56,030 nt of DNA from Proteiniphilum sp. UBA1403 (GCA_002305715.1 DBQD01000036.1:192371-248400), one strand, 5' to 3'; shown: positions 42,007 to 52,011, counted from the stretch's first letter. Notes: generated from the letters alone by a model not told the origin. Translations and numbers: made by a program.

Positions 42007-42027
42007 TGCATAAAATATTTTTATGCA
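42007..42027 (+). promoter_or_regulatory. Hairpin at the 5' end of the trmB leader
   Basis: TGCATAAAA (42007-42015) pairs with TTTTATGCA (42019-42027) across a 3-nt loop. It begins about 5 bases after the predicted transcription start, so it could protect the 5' end of the mRNA. Confidence 0.4.
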
Positions 42028-42094
42028 ACAGATACAATAAAAACCTCTATACTCAATTTACAGCTTTACAAAGAGTTCCACAAAACGTATTGAT

Positions 42095-42850
42095 ATGGCA
42101 AAAAACAAACTGGCCAAATTTGCCGATATGGCCACCTATAAAAATGTATTTCAGTATGCTTTCGACACCTTGAAGCAGGAGGGTTTCCCATTAAAAGGAA
42201 AGTGGAATACCTATTTTCGAAACAACCATCCCATTGTACTGGAGTTGGGTTGCGGCAAAGGCGAATATACCGTGGGTCTTGCACGTAAATATCCGGAAAA
42301 GAACTTCATTGGGATCGACATCAAAGGTGCCCGTATGTGGAAAGGAGCGACAGAAGCACTGGAAGAAAAGTTAGATAATGTGGCATTTATCCGCACGAAC
42401 ATCGACTTCATCCGCTACTTCTTCGCCGACAGTGAGGTATCGGAAATATGGATCACCTTCCCCGACCCTCAGATGAAGAAAGTGAACAAGCGGCTCACAG
42501 GTACGCATTTTATGGAAAAATATTGTAACATTCTCCACGATGAAGGCGTCATTCATTTGAAGACCGATAGCAATTTCCTGTTCACCTATACCCGGGCTAT
42601 GATTGCGGAGAATAAGCTCAATATTCTTTTTGAGACAGATGACCTCTATCATTCCAACCTTCAGGACGATATTCTGGAAATTAAAACCTTCTATGAACAA
42701 CAATGGTTGGATCGAGGTTTAACTATAAAGTATATCTCCTTCACCTGTCCTGGCGAACGGCAGTGGATTGAACCCGACATTGAAATCGAGAAAGACGACT
42801 ATCGCAGTTTTGGCCGCAACGCCCGTATTGCAATTGATAAGAAGAAGTGA
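42095..42850 (+). CDS. trmB: tRNA (guanine-N7)-methyltransferase
   Basis: 251 residues. It makes m7G46 in tRNA using SAM. Motifs: LELGCGKGEYTVGLA (SAM-binding motif I), NFIGIDIKGARMWKGA, WITFPDPQMKKVNKRLT (catalytic FPDPxxKKRH-like block), then FLFTYTRAMI. An N-terminal extension of about 45 residues is usual in Bacteroidota. It is the first gene of a run trmB-mrp-NUDIX-TPR with gaps of 21, 8 and 29 bases. Confidence 0.95.
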   Translation: MAKNKLAKFADMATYKNVFQYAFDTLKQEGFPLKGKWNTYFRNNHPIVLELGCGKGEYTVGLARKYPEKNFIGIDIKGARMWKGATEALEEKLDNVAFIRTNIDFIRYFFADSEVSEIWITFPDPQMKKVNKRLTGTHFMEKYCNILHDEGVIHLKTDSNFLFTYTRAMIAENKLNILFETDDLYHSNLQDDILEIKTFYEQQWLDRGLTIKYISFTCPGERQWIEPDIEIEKDDYRSFGRNARIAIDKKK

Positions 42851-42871
42851 TGAAATAATTGAAATCGTTTT

Positions 42872-43981
42872 ATGGCTATATATCCCCAATTAATCCTAGA
42901 TGCACTAAAAAATGTGCGATACCCCGGAACGGGGCAAGATATCGTATCAGCCGGCATGGTGGCCGACGACATCCGTATTGATGGCATGAAAGTGAGCTTC
43001 TCGCTCATCACCGAAAAGACCCATGATCCGTTCATTAAATCGGTCGTTAAGATGGCCGAGCAGGCCATCCTCACTTATGCCGATTCAACTATCGACATAA
43101 AAGGGAACATCGCGGTGAAAGCGAAACAGCCTCCCCGGCCTGCCCAACCTGACCTGCTTCCGGGAGTTAAAAACATCATTGCTGTCGCCTCCGGCAAGGG
43201 AGGTGTGGGTAAAAGCACTGTCTGCACCAACCTCGCCGTCGCCTTGGCGCTAAAAGGATACAAGGTGGGATTGCTTGATGCCGATATCTTCGGACCCTCT
43301 GTCCCTAAAATGTTCAATGTGGAGGATGAAGGCCCCGTGATGGAAAATATTGAGGGTCGTGACATGATGATGCCCATTGAGAACTATGGCGTTAAAATGC
43401 TCTCCATCGGTTTCTTCGTCAATAAATCCGATGCCGTTGTCTGGCGCGGAGCCATGGCAAGCAATGCCCTGAAACAGCTTATTGGGGATGCCCATTGGGG
43501 AGATCTCGACTATTTCCTGATTGACTTCCCTCCTGGCACGAGCGACATCCATCTCACGTTGGTACAAACCCTACCCATCACGGGAGCTGTGATTGTAAGT
43601 ACCCCCCAGGAGGTGGCACTAGCCGACGCGCGCAAAGGTATCAGCATGTTCACCGGTGACAAGGTAAATGTGCCCATCTTGGGACTTGTCGAGAATATGG
43701 CTTGGTTTACACCTGCCGAGCTACCGGAGAACAAGTACTATATTTTCGGGAAAGATGGCTGCAAGAAGTTGGCAGAAGAACAAGGCTTTGACCTATTGGG
43801 TCAGATACCCATTGTGCAGAGCATCCGCGAAGGAGGCGACTCCGGTCATCCTGTAGCACTGAATACCGACAGCATTACCGGCATGGCATTTGCTGAACTG
43901 GCCGATAACCTGTTGGGAGCGGTGGATAAACGCAACCGGGAGCTACCCGGAACAAAGGTCGTAGAAATACAAAAACATTAA
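42872..43981 (+). CDS. mrp: Mrp/ApbC family Fe-S cluster carrier ATPase, without CxxC
   Basis: 369 residues. An N-terminal DUF59/MIP18-like domain (about 1-95) precedes the P-loop NTPase: VASGKGGVGKSTVCTNLAVALA (deviant Walker A), LLDADIFGPSVPKMF and FLIDFPPGTSDIHLT. Mrp proteins hold and transfer Fe-S clusters. The usual ENM-x-CxxC cluster site is replaced by ENMAWFTPAELPENKYYIFG, with no cysteine pair, as I recall for other Bacteroidota members. Cluster binding must differ, or the role is regulatory. It lies 21 bases after trmB. Confidence 0.92.
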   Translation: MAIYPQLILDALKNVRYPGTGQDIVSAGMVADDIRIDGMKVSFSLITEKTHDPFIKSVVKMAEQAILTYADSTIDIKGNIAVKAKQPPRPAQPDLLPGVKNIIAVASGKGGVGKSTVCTNLAVALALKGYKVGLLDADIFGPSVPKMFNVEDEGPVMENIEGRDMMMPIENYGVKMLSIGFFVNKSDAVVWRGAMASNALKQLIGDAHWGDLDYFLIDFPPGTSDIHLTLVQTLPITGAVIVSTPQEVALADARKGISMFTGDKVNVPILGLVENMAWFTPAELPENKYYIFGKDGCKKLAEEQGFDLLGQIPIVQSIREGGDSGHPVALNTDSITGMAFAELADNLLGAVDKRNRELPGTKVVEIQKH

Positions 43982-43989
43982 CCGATTCA

Positions 43990-44538
43990 ATGATCCATCC
44001 CCTGCAACAATTTCAATTTTGTCCGAAGTGTGGCTCATCGCAGTTCGTAGAGAACAACGACAAATCGAAGAGGTGCGTCGACTGTGGCTTTGTCTATTAC
44101 TTCAACTCCGCTGCTGCTGTGGTAGCAGTGATTGAGAATGCAGCAGGAGAAATTTTGGTCGCCCGTAGAAAAAAGGATCCCGCAAAGGGCACCCTCGACC
44201 TACCCGGCGGTTTCATCGATATGCGCGAGACAGCTGAGGAGGCAGTCACCCGCGAGGTTTGGGAAGAAACAGCCCTTCGAATTGTGTCATCCGAATATCT
44301 GTTTTCCATTCCAAACATATATGTATATTCGGGCTTTACAGTGCACACCGTTGATCTCTTTTTCCGCTGTGTCGTGCATGACTTTCACGATTTACATCCA
44401 CACGACGATGTTTCAGAACTACACTTTATTGCCCCCGACAAACTTGCTCCGGATTATTTCGGACTTACCTCGATCAAACAAGGGGTAGAGAAGTTGCGTA
44501 GGATGTATCAACACAGGAAAAATCTACATACAAATTGA
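43990..44538 (+). CDS. NUDIX hydrolase with N-terminal zinc ribbon
   Basis: 182 residues. The zinc ribbon is CPKCGSSQF...CVDCGF (residues about 11-34). The NUDIX box (GX5EX7REUXEEXGU type) is seen in GGFIDMRETAEEAVTREVWEETAL. NUDIX enzymes hydrolyse nucleoside diphosphate derivatives; zinc-ribbon members include NudC-like NADH/RNA-cap pyrophosphatases, but the substrate is not determined here. It starts 8 bases after mrp. Confidence 0.9.
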   Translation: MIHPLQQFQFCPKCGSSQFVENNDKSKRCVDCGFVYYFNSAAAVVAVIENAAGEILVARRKKDPAKGTLDLPGGFIDMRETAEEAVTREVWEETALRIVSSEYLFSIPNIYVYSGFTVHTVDLFFRCVVHDFHDLHPHDDVSELHFIAPDKLAPDYFGLTSIKQGVEKLRRMYQHRKNLHTN

Positions 44539-44567
44539 ATCTCAGAGGAATCATAAAAAACCAGAAT

Positions 44568-47555
44568 ATGAAGAAAATCATCTTATTGCTTATCCTTGTC
44601 CTTATCACCCAGATCTCGCCGGCTCAGAAGACCTCATATTTCTCCGGGCATGAGAAGCTGTTTAATCAAGGCAAAGAGATGTTTCTCAAAGGAAACTACT
44701 CCGGTGCTCAGGATATCCTAGCAGAATATTTGCAAGTGAGTCCCGATGCAACATTAAAAGAGGAAGCTGCCTACATGCTTGCGGTATCATCCTTCTACCG
44801 TGGTAAAGAAACAAGCGGCGAAGAGTTGCAGATGTTTCTGTCAGCACATCCTGAAACAATGCACCGCAATGAAATCTCCTTCCTGATTGGTTCCTATTAT
44901 TTCGATTTAAAAGAATGGGATACTGCAAGGAAATGGTTCAACCAGTCCGATTTGGATTTCCTCACCCTTTCAGAACAGGAAGATTACAGCTTCCGCAAAG
45001 GTTATACCGAACTGCAGCTCGACAACAAAGAGCTAGCCACCCGTTATTTCGGTCTTCTCTCCCAAAACAGCAGCAAGTACCATGACGCAAGTGAATTTTA
45101 TCTGGGTTACATCGATTATTCCAATAAAAACTATGCATCTGCGCAACAACACTTCCAACGTGTAAATGATCACCCCCAATTTATGGAAGAAGTGGCCTTC
45201 TATACAGCCCAGGGAGCCTTTTTTGAAGGAAAAACCGAAGAAGCGATCCGGCTTGCCAGCTCGTTTATGACTCGCTACCCAACAAGCAGTCACCTTCCGG
45301 AGATAAATAGAATCCTCGGAAACAGCCATTATCGCCTAGGCGAACCCTCACGGGCAATACCCTACTATGAGTACTATCTTGCCCATGTGGATAAACCTTT
45401 GCGTGGCGATGCCTATTACATGGGGTTGTCCTATTTCGAGACAGGCAAATTTAGAGAAGCGGCCACCCTATTCCAACAAGCTGTGGGAGAACCAGATGCC
45501 CTAACTCAAAATGCACAATTACAGCTTGGGCAGACTTTCTTGAAGCTTAACGAAAAGCAGCAGGCACAGATGTCGTTCGAAGCGGCTACCCGATACAATT
45601 TCGATCCGCAGGTCAGGGAGACTGCCATGTTTAATTACGCATTGCTGGCACATCAGACCAACTTTTCGGTCTTCAGTGAATCTATCACCCTGTTCGAAAA
45701 TTTCCTCCGCGAGTATCCCAATTCGCCCTACACCAATCAGGTAAACGACATCCTCGCGGAGACCTTCCTCACAACCAAAGATTATGAGGCAGCATTGAAA
45801 GCCATTGAACGAATTAAAAATCCGGGTCGACGTATTTTGGAAGCCAAGCAAATGGTATATTTCCAACTGGGTGCACAAGAGTTCATCAATGGAAAAATGA
45901 ACGAAGCTGTACAGTATTTTAACAACAGCATCGGTATGGGCAACTACGATACCAAAGCTCGCAACGATGCATACTTCTGGCGCGGGGAGTCCTGGTACAG
46001 GATTGGTAATTACAACAATGCCGCAACCGATTTTCGTCAGTACACACAAAATGCGACACCATCGGATGAGAATTTTGCAAACGGATGGTACAACCTTGGA
46101 TATGCACTTTTTAAACAGCAACAGTATGGTCAGGCCGTGACTGCTTTTAACCGTTATCTGTCTGCCGAAACAAACCGCAAAAAGAACGAATATGCCGATG
46201 CCCTGAATCGTGTGGGCGACAGCTTTTACTTCAACCGCAACTTCGCCGAAGCAGAACGATATTATGCACAGGCGGCACAAGTGAATCCGGCTGCTGCCGA
46301 CTATGCCGACTACCAACGTGCTTTCGTAATGGGTTTACAACGCAACTATCAGGGTAAGATTACCGCACTCGTCAACCTAATGCGTCAATATCCTAACTCC
46401 CAATATTTCGACGATGCACTCTACGAAAAGAGCAGGGCTCTCACCATGTTGAATCGAGAGAGTGAGGCAGTTGCCGTTTTGCAACGTCTTGTAACCGACT
46501 TCCCGGAAAGTCCCCTCGCTTCACAAGGAGGCGTTCAGTTGGGTCAGTTATATTACAATTTAGGAAATTATCAACAGAGTATCGCAGCCTATAAAAGTGT
46601 GATCTCCCGCTTCCCCGGCTCCGATGATGCACGCAATGCTCTTGTCTCTATGGAGACAGTCTATCGCGACATGAACGACATCCAGAGCTATGTAAACTAC
46701 GCCAATTCACTTCCCGGCGGCATGCGTATTACCGTATCGCGCCAGGATTCTCTCACCTACCTGGCTGCCGAAAGTGTTTATATGCGTGGCAATAAAGCTG
46801 AGGCAGCTTCTTCCATGACTCGTTACCTGCAATCCTATCCCAACGGAGCTTATAGCAGCGATGCCCATTACTATTTGGGAGTCATTGCTGAGGAGAAGAA
46901 CGACGAACAACAAGCGACGATGCATTTTCGGAAAGTGATTGAAGCAAGTAATGCAAAGTATCTCGACTATGCGCTGCTCTATACTGCACGAGTAGAATAT
47001 AAAAACGGCAATTATAGACAAGCATTAGCCGATTATTCACGACTTGCCTCTTCGGCCCGTAACACAGTTAACCAACAGGCGGGACAGTTAGGTATTGTTC
47101 GTACGCAGACAGCATTGGGAGGCAATCACGAAGCAGCAAGAGCTGCCACTGAATTGCTGGCCAGTGCCAACCTGTCTCCCGAGACAGTGAACGAAGCCAG
47201 ATACCTTCGTGGCAAAGCCTACCTTATGGTTAATGAGACCGACAATGGTCTAGCTGATTTCCAATTCCTGGCCAATGACACCCGTAGCATATACGGTGCA
47301 GAAGCCCAATTTATCCTTGCGGATACCTATTATCGCTGGAAATCATATGATCGTGCCGAAGCACAGGTGAAGGATTTTATGCAGAAAGGTACACCCCACC
47401 AGTATTGGATGGCCCGTGCACTCATTGTTCTCTCGGACACTTATAAGGCAAAAGGCGATGATTTTCAGGCACGCCAATATCTTGAAAGTCTGCGAAACAA
47501 TTACAAAGGCGGAGAAGCAGACATTCAGCAAATGATCGACGAGCGTCTTCGCTAA
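44568..47555 (+). CDS. Large periplasmic TPR protein
   Basis: 995 residues from the ATG at 44568, which gives the signal peptide MKKIILLLILVLITQISPAQ; a TTG 33 bases upstream is unlikely. Almost the whole mature chain is tetratricopeptide repeats, more than 20 in number by eye (for example HYRLGEPSRAIPYYEYYLAH, YNNAATDFRQYTQNATPSDE, YNLGNYQQSIAAYKSVISRFPGS). Such a solenoid is a protein-binding scaffold in the periplasm or on the inner face of the outer membrane. It lies 29 bases after the NUDIX gene and is followed by a terminator and an outer-membrane barrel gene; a working pair is likely. Confidence 0.88.
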   Translation: MKKIILLLILVLITQISPAQKTSYFSGHEKLFNQGKEMFLKGNYSGAQDILAEYLQVSPDATLKEEAAYMLAVSSFYRGKETSGEELQMFLSAHPETMHRNEISFLIGSYYFDLKEWDTARKWFNQSDLDFLTLSEQEDYSFRKGYTELQLDNKELATRYFGLLSQNSSKYHDASEFYLGYIDYSNKNYASAQQHFQRVNDHPQFMEEVAFYTAQGAFFEGKTEEAIRLASSFMTRYPTSSHLPEINRILGNSHYRLGEPSRAIPYYEYYLAHVDKPLRGDAYYMGLSYFETGKFREAATLFQQAVGEPDALTQNAQLQLGQTFLKLNEKQQAQMSFEAATRYNFDPQVRETAMFNYALLAHQTNFSVFSESITLFENFLREYPNSPYTNQVNDILAETFLTTKDYEAALKAIERIKNPGRRILEAKQMVYFQLGAQEFINGKMNEAVQYFNNSIGMGNYDTKARNDAYFWRGESWYRIGNYNNAATDFRQYTQNATPSDENFANGWYNLGYALFKQQQYGQAVTAFNRYLSAETNRKKNEYADALNRVGDSFYFNRNFAEAERYYAQAAQVNPAAADYADYQRAFVMGLQRNYQGKITALVNLMRQYPNSQYFDDALYEKSRALTMLNRESEAVAVLQRLVTDFPESPLASQGGVQLGQLYYNLGNYQQSIAAYKSVISRFPGSDDARNALVSMETVYRDMNDIQSYVNYANSLPGGMRITVSRQDSLTYLAAESVYMRGNKAEAASSMTRYLQSYPNGAYSSDAHYYLGVIAEEKNDEQQATMHFRKVIEASNAKYLDYALLYTARVEYKNGNYRQALADYSRLASSARNTVNQQAGQLGIVRTQTALGGNHEAARAATELLASANLSPETVNEARYLRGKAYLMVNETDNGLADFQFLANDTRSIYGAEAQFILADTYYRWKSYDRAEAQVKDFMQKGTPHQYWMARALIVLSDTYKAKGDDFQARQYLESLRNNYKGGEADIQQMIDERLR

Positions 47556-47566
47556 AACAGGGAGTG

Positions 47567-47594
47567 AAGCACTTACAACGACGAGTGCTTTTTT
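47567..47594 (+). terminator. Terminator after the TPR gene
   Basis: AAGCACT (47567-47573) pairs with AGTGCTT (47584-47590), 10-nt loop, followed by T residues to 47594. It lies 12 bases after the TPR stop; read-through could still feed the barrel gene. Confidence 0.65.
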
Positions 47595-47664
47595 CGAGAG
47601 AAAACGTATAACAGACTAGTTGGATACTAAGTATAAAGTGAACAAAATAGCGAAAATAATTTCT

Positions 47665-49377
47665 ATGAAAAAGATATATATTGTTATGGCATCCCTGGCA
47701 TTTTCAGCCGCTCTTTTTGCCCAGACACAGGATTCGTTGTTGCGCAGACAGTTGGAAGTGGAACGCGATTTCAACCCCACACTTCTCGATGCCGACAAGA
47801 TCAACTCACTCCCGGCACTGCGAGAGCCGGTGGTACAAAAAGCCAACACCAACTTTTCCACCTGGGCGGGACGCACAACCCCTCCTCTGGAGATAACACT
47901 GCCAAGTCCCGCTGGTATCATGACAGAAATCCCATACAACTTGAAAAAAGGTTACCTCTCCTTACATGCCGGGAATTATGCCAATGTAGACGGTGCCTTT
48001 GGGTATCGCCTTGTGGAACAGCCAAAGGATAACCTCTCTTTCTCCTTTCTTCATAACTCCAGCAACGGAAACATAGACTATCTGCAGTTGAATTCAACCT
48101 CTCCCAACAACTCGGCATACTTCATGGATAACTTGGGTAAGCTGGCTTACCAACACAATGCCGACGCATTGCTTCTCGACCTGCAGTTCTCCTACCTCCA
48201 TTCCGGCTTCAACTATTATGGAAACAGCTTTGAACAAAATCGCTATTTCGAAAACGAGAAACAACGTATTGGTGTGTTCAATGCGCATCTGGGATTAGCC
48301 TCAAAAGAGTCGGACTATCTGAACTTCAGAGGATCGGTCGATTTCAAGAATTTCTCAACCAAGTATGGTTACTTTCTCCAAGGAGACCCCATCAAAGGAA
48401 ATGAGATCAACGTAAACGTAGGCTTCGATAAGCCCTTTCAAAACAACAATTCCAAAGTAGGAGTCAATGGAACACTATTCAGCACCACCTACAGCAATAA
48501 CTTCGAAAACTATTTTCTGCTCAACGGGGCTCCTTTCATCCTCTTCAATGGAGAAAATAGAAGTGCCCGACTTGGTGCAGACGTACTCATACAGAATGCC
48601 GATAAGGTTCGATTTCGTGTAGTTCCGAATGTGAAGCTTCAACTGGGTCTAACCAACAAGACATCGCTCTATGCCAACATACATGGAGGATTCCAGCATA
48701 ACACCTTCCTGGAAATGATAAGCGAATCGCGTTACTTCCTGCATGATGCGGCTGTAAAACCTTCATTCTCCATTATCGACATTGATGGCGGTGTAAAAAT
48801 AGGCGACGCCGAAGGATTCCGCATTGATCTTTTTGGCGGTTACCGCAAAACCGAAGATGCCCATTTCCTTGTTCACCATGGACAGGAAGTAATCGATGAC
48901 GATTCATTGGGTGAATTCCGGGAAGTGCTGTCTCCAGTTTATGGGAACCTGTCTCATTCACACATTGGAGGTTTGATCCAGACGAACATATGGACCCAGC
49001 TGGATCTGTCACTTCGCTTGAAAAAGAATTTCTACAAGGTAGACAACATGATGATTGACAATGTAGCAATTGCAGAACCCCGGGCTTACAACAAACCGGG
49101 ACTTGAAGTTGATCTGCGCGCTTCCCTCGATATCATGGAGCAGTTGAAGTTTACCTTCAATTATTACTTTGCGGGAGACCGATGGAGTCGCTATAAAGGT
49201 ATTGACCAAGAAATGGACAACATCAACGACCTGAACCTGGGTGGTGTATATTCAATCAACGATGCCTTCTCGTTGAACTTACGTGTGAACAACCTACTGT
49301 CCCAAAAATATGACATCTGGTACGGCCACCCTGCTCAAGGCCTGAATGTATCGGGAGGTTTCTCGTTTACCTTTTAA
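47665..49377 (+). CDS. Plugless TonB-dependent-receptor-like outer-membrane barrel
   Basis: 570 residues from the ATG at 47665 (signal MKKIYIVMASLAFSAALFAQ). A short N-terminal region of about 75 residues contains LLRRQLEVERDFNPTLLDADKINSLPALREP. Many amphipathic strands follow, ending ALSLNLRVNNLLSQKYDIWYGHPAQGLNVSGGFSFTF, the closing strand pattern of TonB-dependent receptors. The roughly 130-residue plug, the TonB box and the carboxypeptidase-like domain are absent. The protein is thus a barrel that cannot be gated by TonB in the usual way. It follows the TPR gene, its probable partner. Confidence 0.8.
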   Translation: MKKIYIVMASLAFSAALFAQTQDSLLRRQLEVERDFNPTLLDADKINSLPALREPVVQKANTNFSTWAGRTTPPLEITLPSPAGIMTEIPYNLKKGYLSLHAGNYANVDGAFGYRLVEQPKDNLSFSFLHNSSNGNIDYLQLNSTSPNNSAYFMDNLGKLAYQHNADALLLDLQFSYLHSGFNYYGNSFEQNRYFENEKQRIGVFNAHLGLASKESDYLNFRGSVDFKNFSTKYGYFLQGDPIKGNEINVNVGFDKPFQNNNSKVGVNGTLFSTTYSNNFENYFLLNGAPFILFNGENRSARLGADVLIQNADKVRFRVVPNVKLQLGLTNKTSLYANIHGGFQHNTFLEMISESRYFLHDAAVKPSFSIIDIDGGVKIGDAEGFRIDLFGGYRKTEDAHFLVHHGQEVIDDDSLGEFREVLSPVYGNLSHSHIGGLIQTNIWTQLDLSLRLKKNFYKVDNMMIDNVAIAEPRAYNKPGLEVDLRASLDIMEQLKFTFNYYFAGDRWSRYKGIDQEMDNINDLNLGGVYSINDAFSLNLRVNNLLSQKYDIWYGHPAQGLNVSGGFSFTF

Positions 49378-49459
49378 GAGGCACTCTACATCAACATTGG
49401 CAAACATAGGAGGAAACTATTTTTAATATTTCTTCCTTCTTGTTTCCATTGGTTTTGTG

Positions 49460-49467
49460 TATTTTTG
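49460..49467 (+). promoter_or_regulatory. -7 element of the PBP1A gene
   Basis: TATTTTTG, 49 bases before the ATG; a TTG at 49440-49442 is 17 bp upstream, which is short. Confidence 0.4.
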
Positions 49468-49516
49468 CTGGTCATATCGATTCAATTTACACGGCTAAAC
49501 GCCATTATATTCACCT

Positions 49517-51913
49517 ATGGGCAAGAAAAAAAAAACACTCCGCAAAGGATTAATTAAAAACAACAAAGGGAAGTTCAACATTGTAAAGATTATGTGGGGT
49601 GCCTTTGGACTCTTCGTAGTCTTCTCGGTGCTCTTTTTCACACTTGTATCCGTCGGAGCGCTCGGATACCTGCCCAACATCAATGATCTGGAGAACCCTA
49701 TCGACAAATATGCATCTCAGGTAATTTCATCCGACAACGACTTGCTCTTTACCTATTCTGAAAGTGACGACAACCGTATCATGATAGATTACACAGAACT
49801 GTCGCCACATCTCATCGACGCCCTTATTGCTACGGAAGACATCCGCTTTTATTCCCATTCGGGTATTGACATAATAGGATTGGGAAGGGCCATATTTAAA
49901 TCGATCATTCTCCGTCAATCGGAAAGTGGAGGTGGTAGTACCATCACCCAGCAGTTGGCTAAAATGCTATACACACCCCGTGCAAAGAATAAGTTTCAAC
50001 GTATATTCCAGAAGCCTGTAGAATGGGTCATTGCAGCAAAACTGGAGCGATACTACACAAAAGATGAGATTATCAATCTCTACCTAAACAAATACGACTT
50101 CATCAACAATGCCGTCGGCATTGAGTCGGCAGCACGCACCTATTTCAACAAGAGACCGGGTGAGCTGAAAGTGGAAGAAGCAGCCACACTGATTGGCATG
50201 TTAAAAAATGCGTCATACTTTAACCCTGTTCGTCGCCCCGAAATAACTCGTGACAGACGGAATGTCGTGCTTTCCCAAATGCGTAAGGCTGATTATCTGT
50301 CACGTGATGATTTCGATTCATTGCGACAACTACCGCTCGAACTCGATTTCAACCGTTCAGATCATGTGGATATTTCCGCACCCTACTACCGCCAACACCT
50401 GGCTAAGATGATGATGGCCGACAAGCCCAACCGCAGGTACTATGCTTCTTGGCAACGGCAACAATATTCGGAAGACTCACTCGCTTGGGAAACAAATCCT
50501 CTCTACGGCTGGTGTAAAAAGAACAAGAAACCAGATGGTTCCAATTACAACATTTACACTGACGGGCTCAAGATTTACTCCACGATCAACAAACGGATGC
50601 AGCTCCATGCCGAGGCAGCGGTGAAAGAACACTTGGGAAGTTATCTTCAGGACCAGTTTTTCCGAGAGAAGAAAGGAAAGAAATACGCACCCTATTCGAG
50701 TGAAGTAAGCGGACAAGTGGAACAGCTGATGACGACCGCCATGAAGCAAACCGACCGGTATAGAATCCTCAAAAAGTCAGGTTTCAGTGAAGCCGAGATC
50801 CTCAAGAACTTCAAAGAGGAACCGGTCGAGATGAAAGTCTTTTCCTGGAAGCACCGTGAAGTTGACACAATCATGACTCCGTGGGACTCCATTCGCTATC
50901 ACAAGAACTTTCTCCGTGCCGGCTTCATGGCTATGGATCCAATCACTGGTCACGTGAAGGCCTATGTGGGCGGTCCCGATTTCAAGTACTTCAAATACGA
51001 CATGGTAACCACCGGTAAACGTCAGATCGGTTCAACCATTAAACCGTTCCTCTACACTTTGGCCATGGAAGAAGGCATGAGTCCGTGCGACGGCATGATC
51101 CACGGTCCTCTGACCCTGATTACAGAAACCGGGGAAGAATGGTCGCCCCGCAACTCACGCGAAGCTACGGGTGAGTTTGTTACCATAAAGTGGGGCCTTC
51201 AGAACTCCGACAACTGGGTTACAGCCTACCTGATGAAACAATTTTCACCCTATGCGTTTGCCCGTATGGTAAAATCATTCGGACTGAAGACACCGGCCGA
51301 CCCCGTCCTTTCGTTGGCATTGGGACCCAACGACGCATCGGTCTATGAGATGGTGGGTGCCTACTCCTCATTCGTCAATCGCGGTATCCGTGTAGAACCC
51401 ATGTTTGTGACACGCATAGAGGACTCCTATGGGAACGAGCTAGCCTCCTTTGTGCCGGATATGAAAGAGATTTTCAGCGAAAACACCTCCTACGTAATGC
51501 TCGACATGCTCAAGTCGGTTGTTGATGGAGGTACAGGAGGCCGTCTTCGCAGAGTATATAATTTAAAAGGTCAGATGGGAGCAAAAACCGGAACGACTAA
51601 CAACAACTCCGACGGTTGGTTTATGTCGTTCACCCCCTCCCTGGTTGCAGGATGTTGGGTTGGTGGAGAAGAACCCACCATTCATTTCGATATGATGGCT
51701 TACGGACAAGGTGCCAGCATGGCATTACCTATCCAAGGTCTCTTCTACCAGAAGATTTATGCCGATCCCGATATAGATTACAAAGATGACGGCGTATTTG
51801 ATATGCCCCCTGGGTTTGATCCTTGCCATAATGCGCAACGTTATACATCGGATTATTATCACAACAACGAACCGGTAGTTAACAACGAAGGAATTGATGA
51901 TATATTCAATTGA
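49517..51913 (+). CDS. Class A penicillin-binding protein (PBP1A type)
   Basis: 798 residues. A basic N-terminal cytoplasmic tail, one membrane helix (about 24-48), then the GT51 glycosyltransferase: EDIRFYSHSG (Glu107 general base) and GGSTITQQ (139-146). The transpeptidase domain follows with STIK (Ser507, Lys510), SDN (564-566) and KTGT (690-693), a complete penicillin-binding set. It polymerises and crosslinks peptidoglycan in the periplasm. The gene has its own -7 element and a terminator downstream; the neighbouring M56/BlaI genes converge on it. Confidence 0.96.
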   Translation: MGKKKKTLRKGLIKNNKGKFNIVKIMWGAFGLFVVFSVLFFTLVSVGALGYLPNINDLENPIDKYASQVISSDNDLLFTYSESDDNRIMIDYTELSPHLIDALIATEDIRFYSHSGIDIIGLGRAIFKSIILRQSESGGGSTITQQLAKMLYTPRAKNKFQRIFQKPVEWVIAAKLERYYTKDEIINLYLNKYDFINNAVGIESAARTYFNKRPGELKVEEAATLIGMLKNASYFNPVRRPEITRDRRNVVLSQMRKADYLSRDDFDSLRQLPLELDFNRSDHVDISAPYYRQHLAKMMMADKPNRRYYASWQRQQYSEDSLAWETNPLYGWCKKNKKPDGSNYNIYTDGLKIYSTINKRMQLHAEAAVKEHLGSYLQDQFFREKKGKKYAPYSSEVSGQVEQLMTTAMKQTDRYRILKKSGFSEAEILKNFKEEPVEMKVFSWKHREVDTIMTPWDSIRYHKNFLRAGFMAMDPITGHVKAYVGGPDFKYFKYDMVTTGKRQIGSTIKPFLYTLAMEEGMSPCDGMIHGPLTLITETGEEWSPRNSREATGEFVTIKWGLQNSDNWVTAYLMKQFSPYAFARMVKSFGLKTPADPVLSLALGPNDASVYEMVGAYSSFVNRGIRVEPMFVTRIEDSYGNELASFVPDMKEIFSENTSYVMLDMLKSVVDGGTGGRLRRVYNLKGQMGAKTGTTNNNSDGWFMSFTPSLVAGCWVGGEEPTIHFDMMAYGQGASMALPIQGLFYQKIYADPDIDYKDDGVFDMPPGFDPCHNAQRYTSDYYHNNEPVVNNEGIDDIFN

Positions 51914-51934
51914 TATAGAATTGATAAACTAACA

Positions 51935-51973
51935 AAGGGAGGTGCGATAATTTCACACCTCCCTTAATTTTTT
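51935..51973 (+). terminator. Terminator after the PBP1A gene
   Basis: AAGGGAGGTG (51935-51944) pairs with CACCTCCCTT (51956-51965), followed by AATTTTTT. It separates two convergent units. Confidence 0.85.
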
Positions 51974-52011
51974 CCTTAAAAGTGGGATTCTAACAACTGA
52001 TCCACTTCCAT

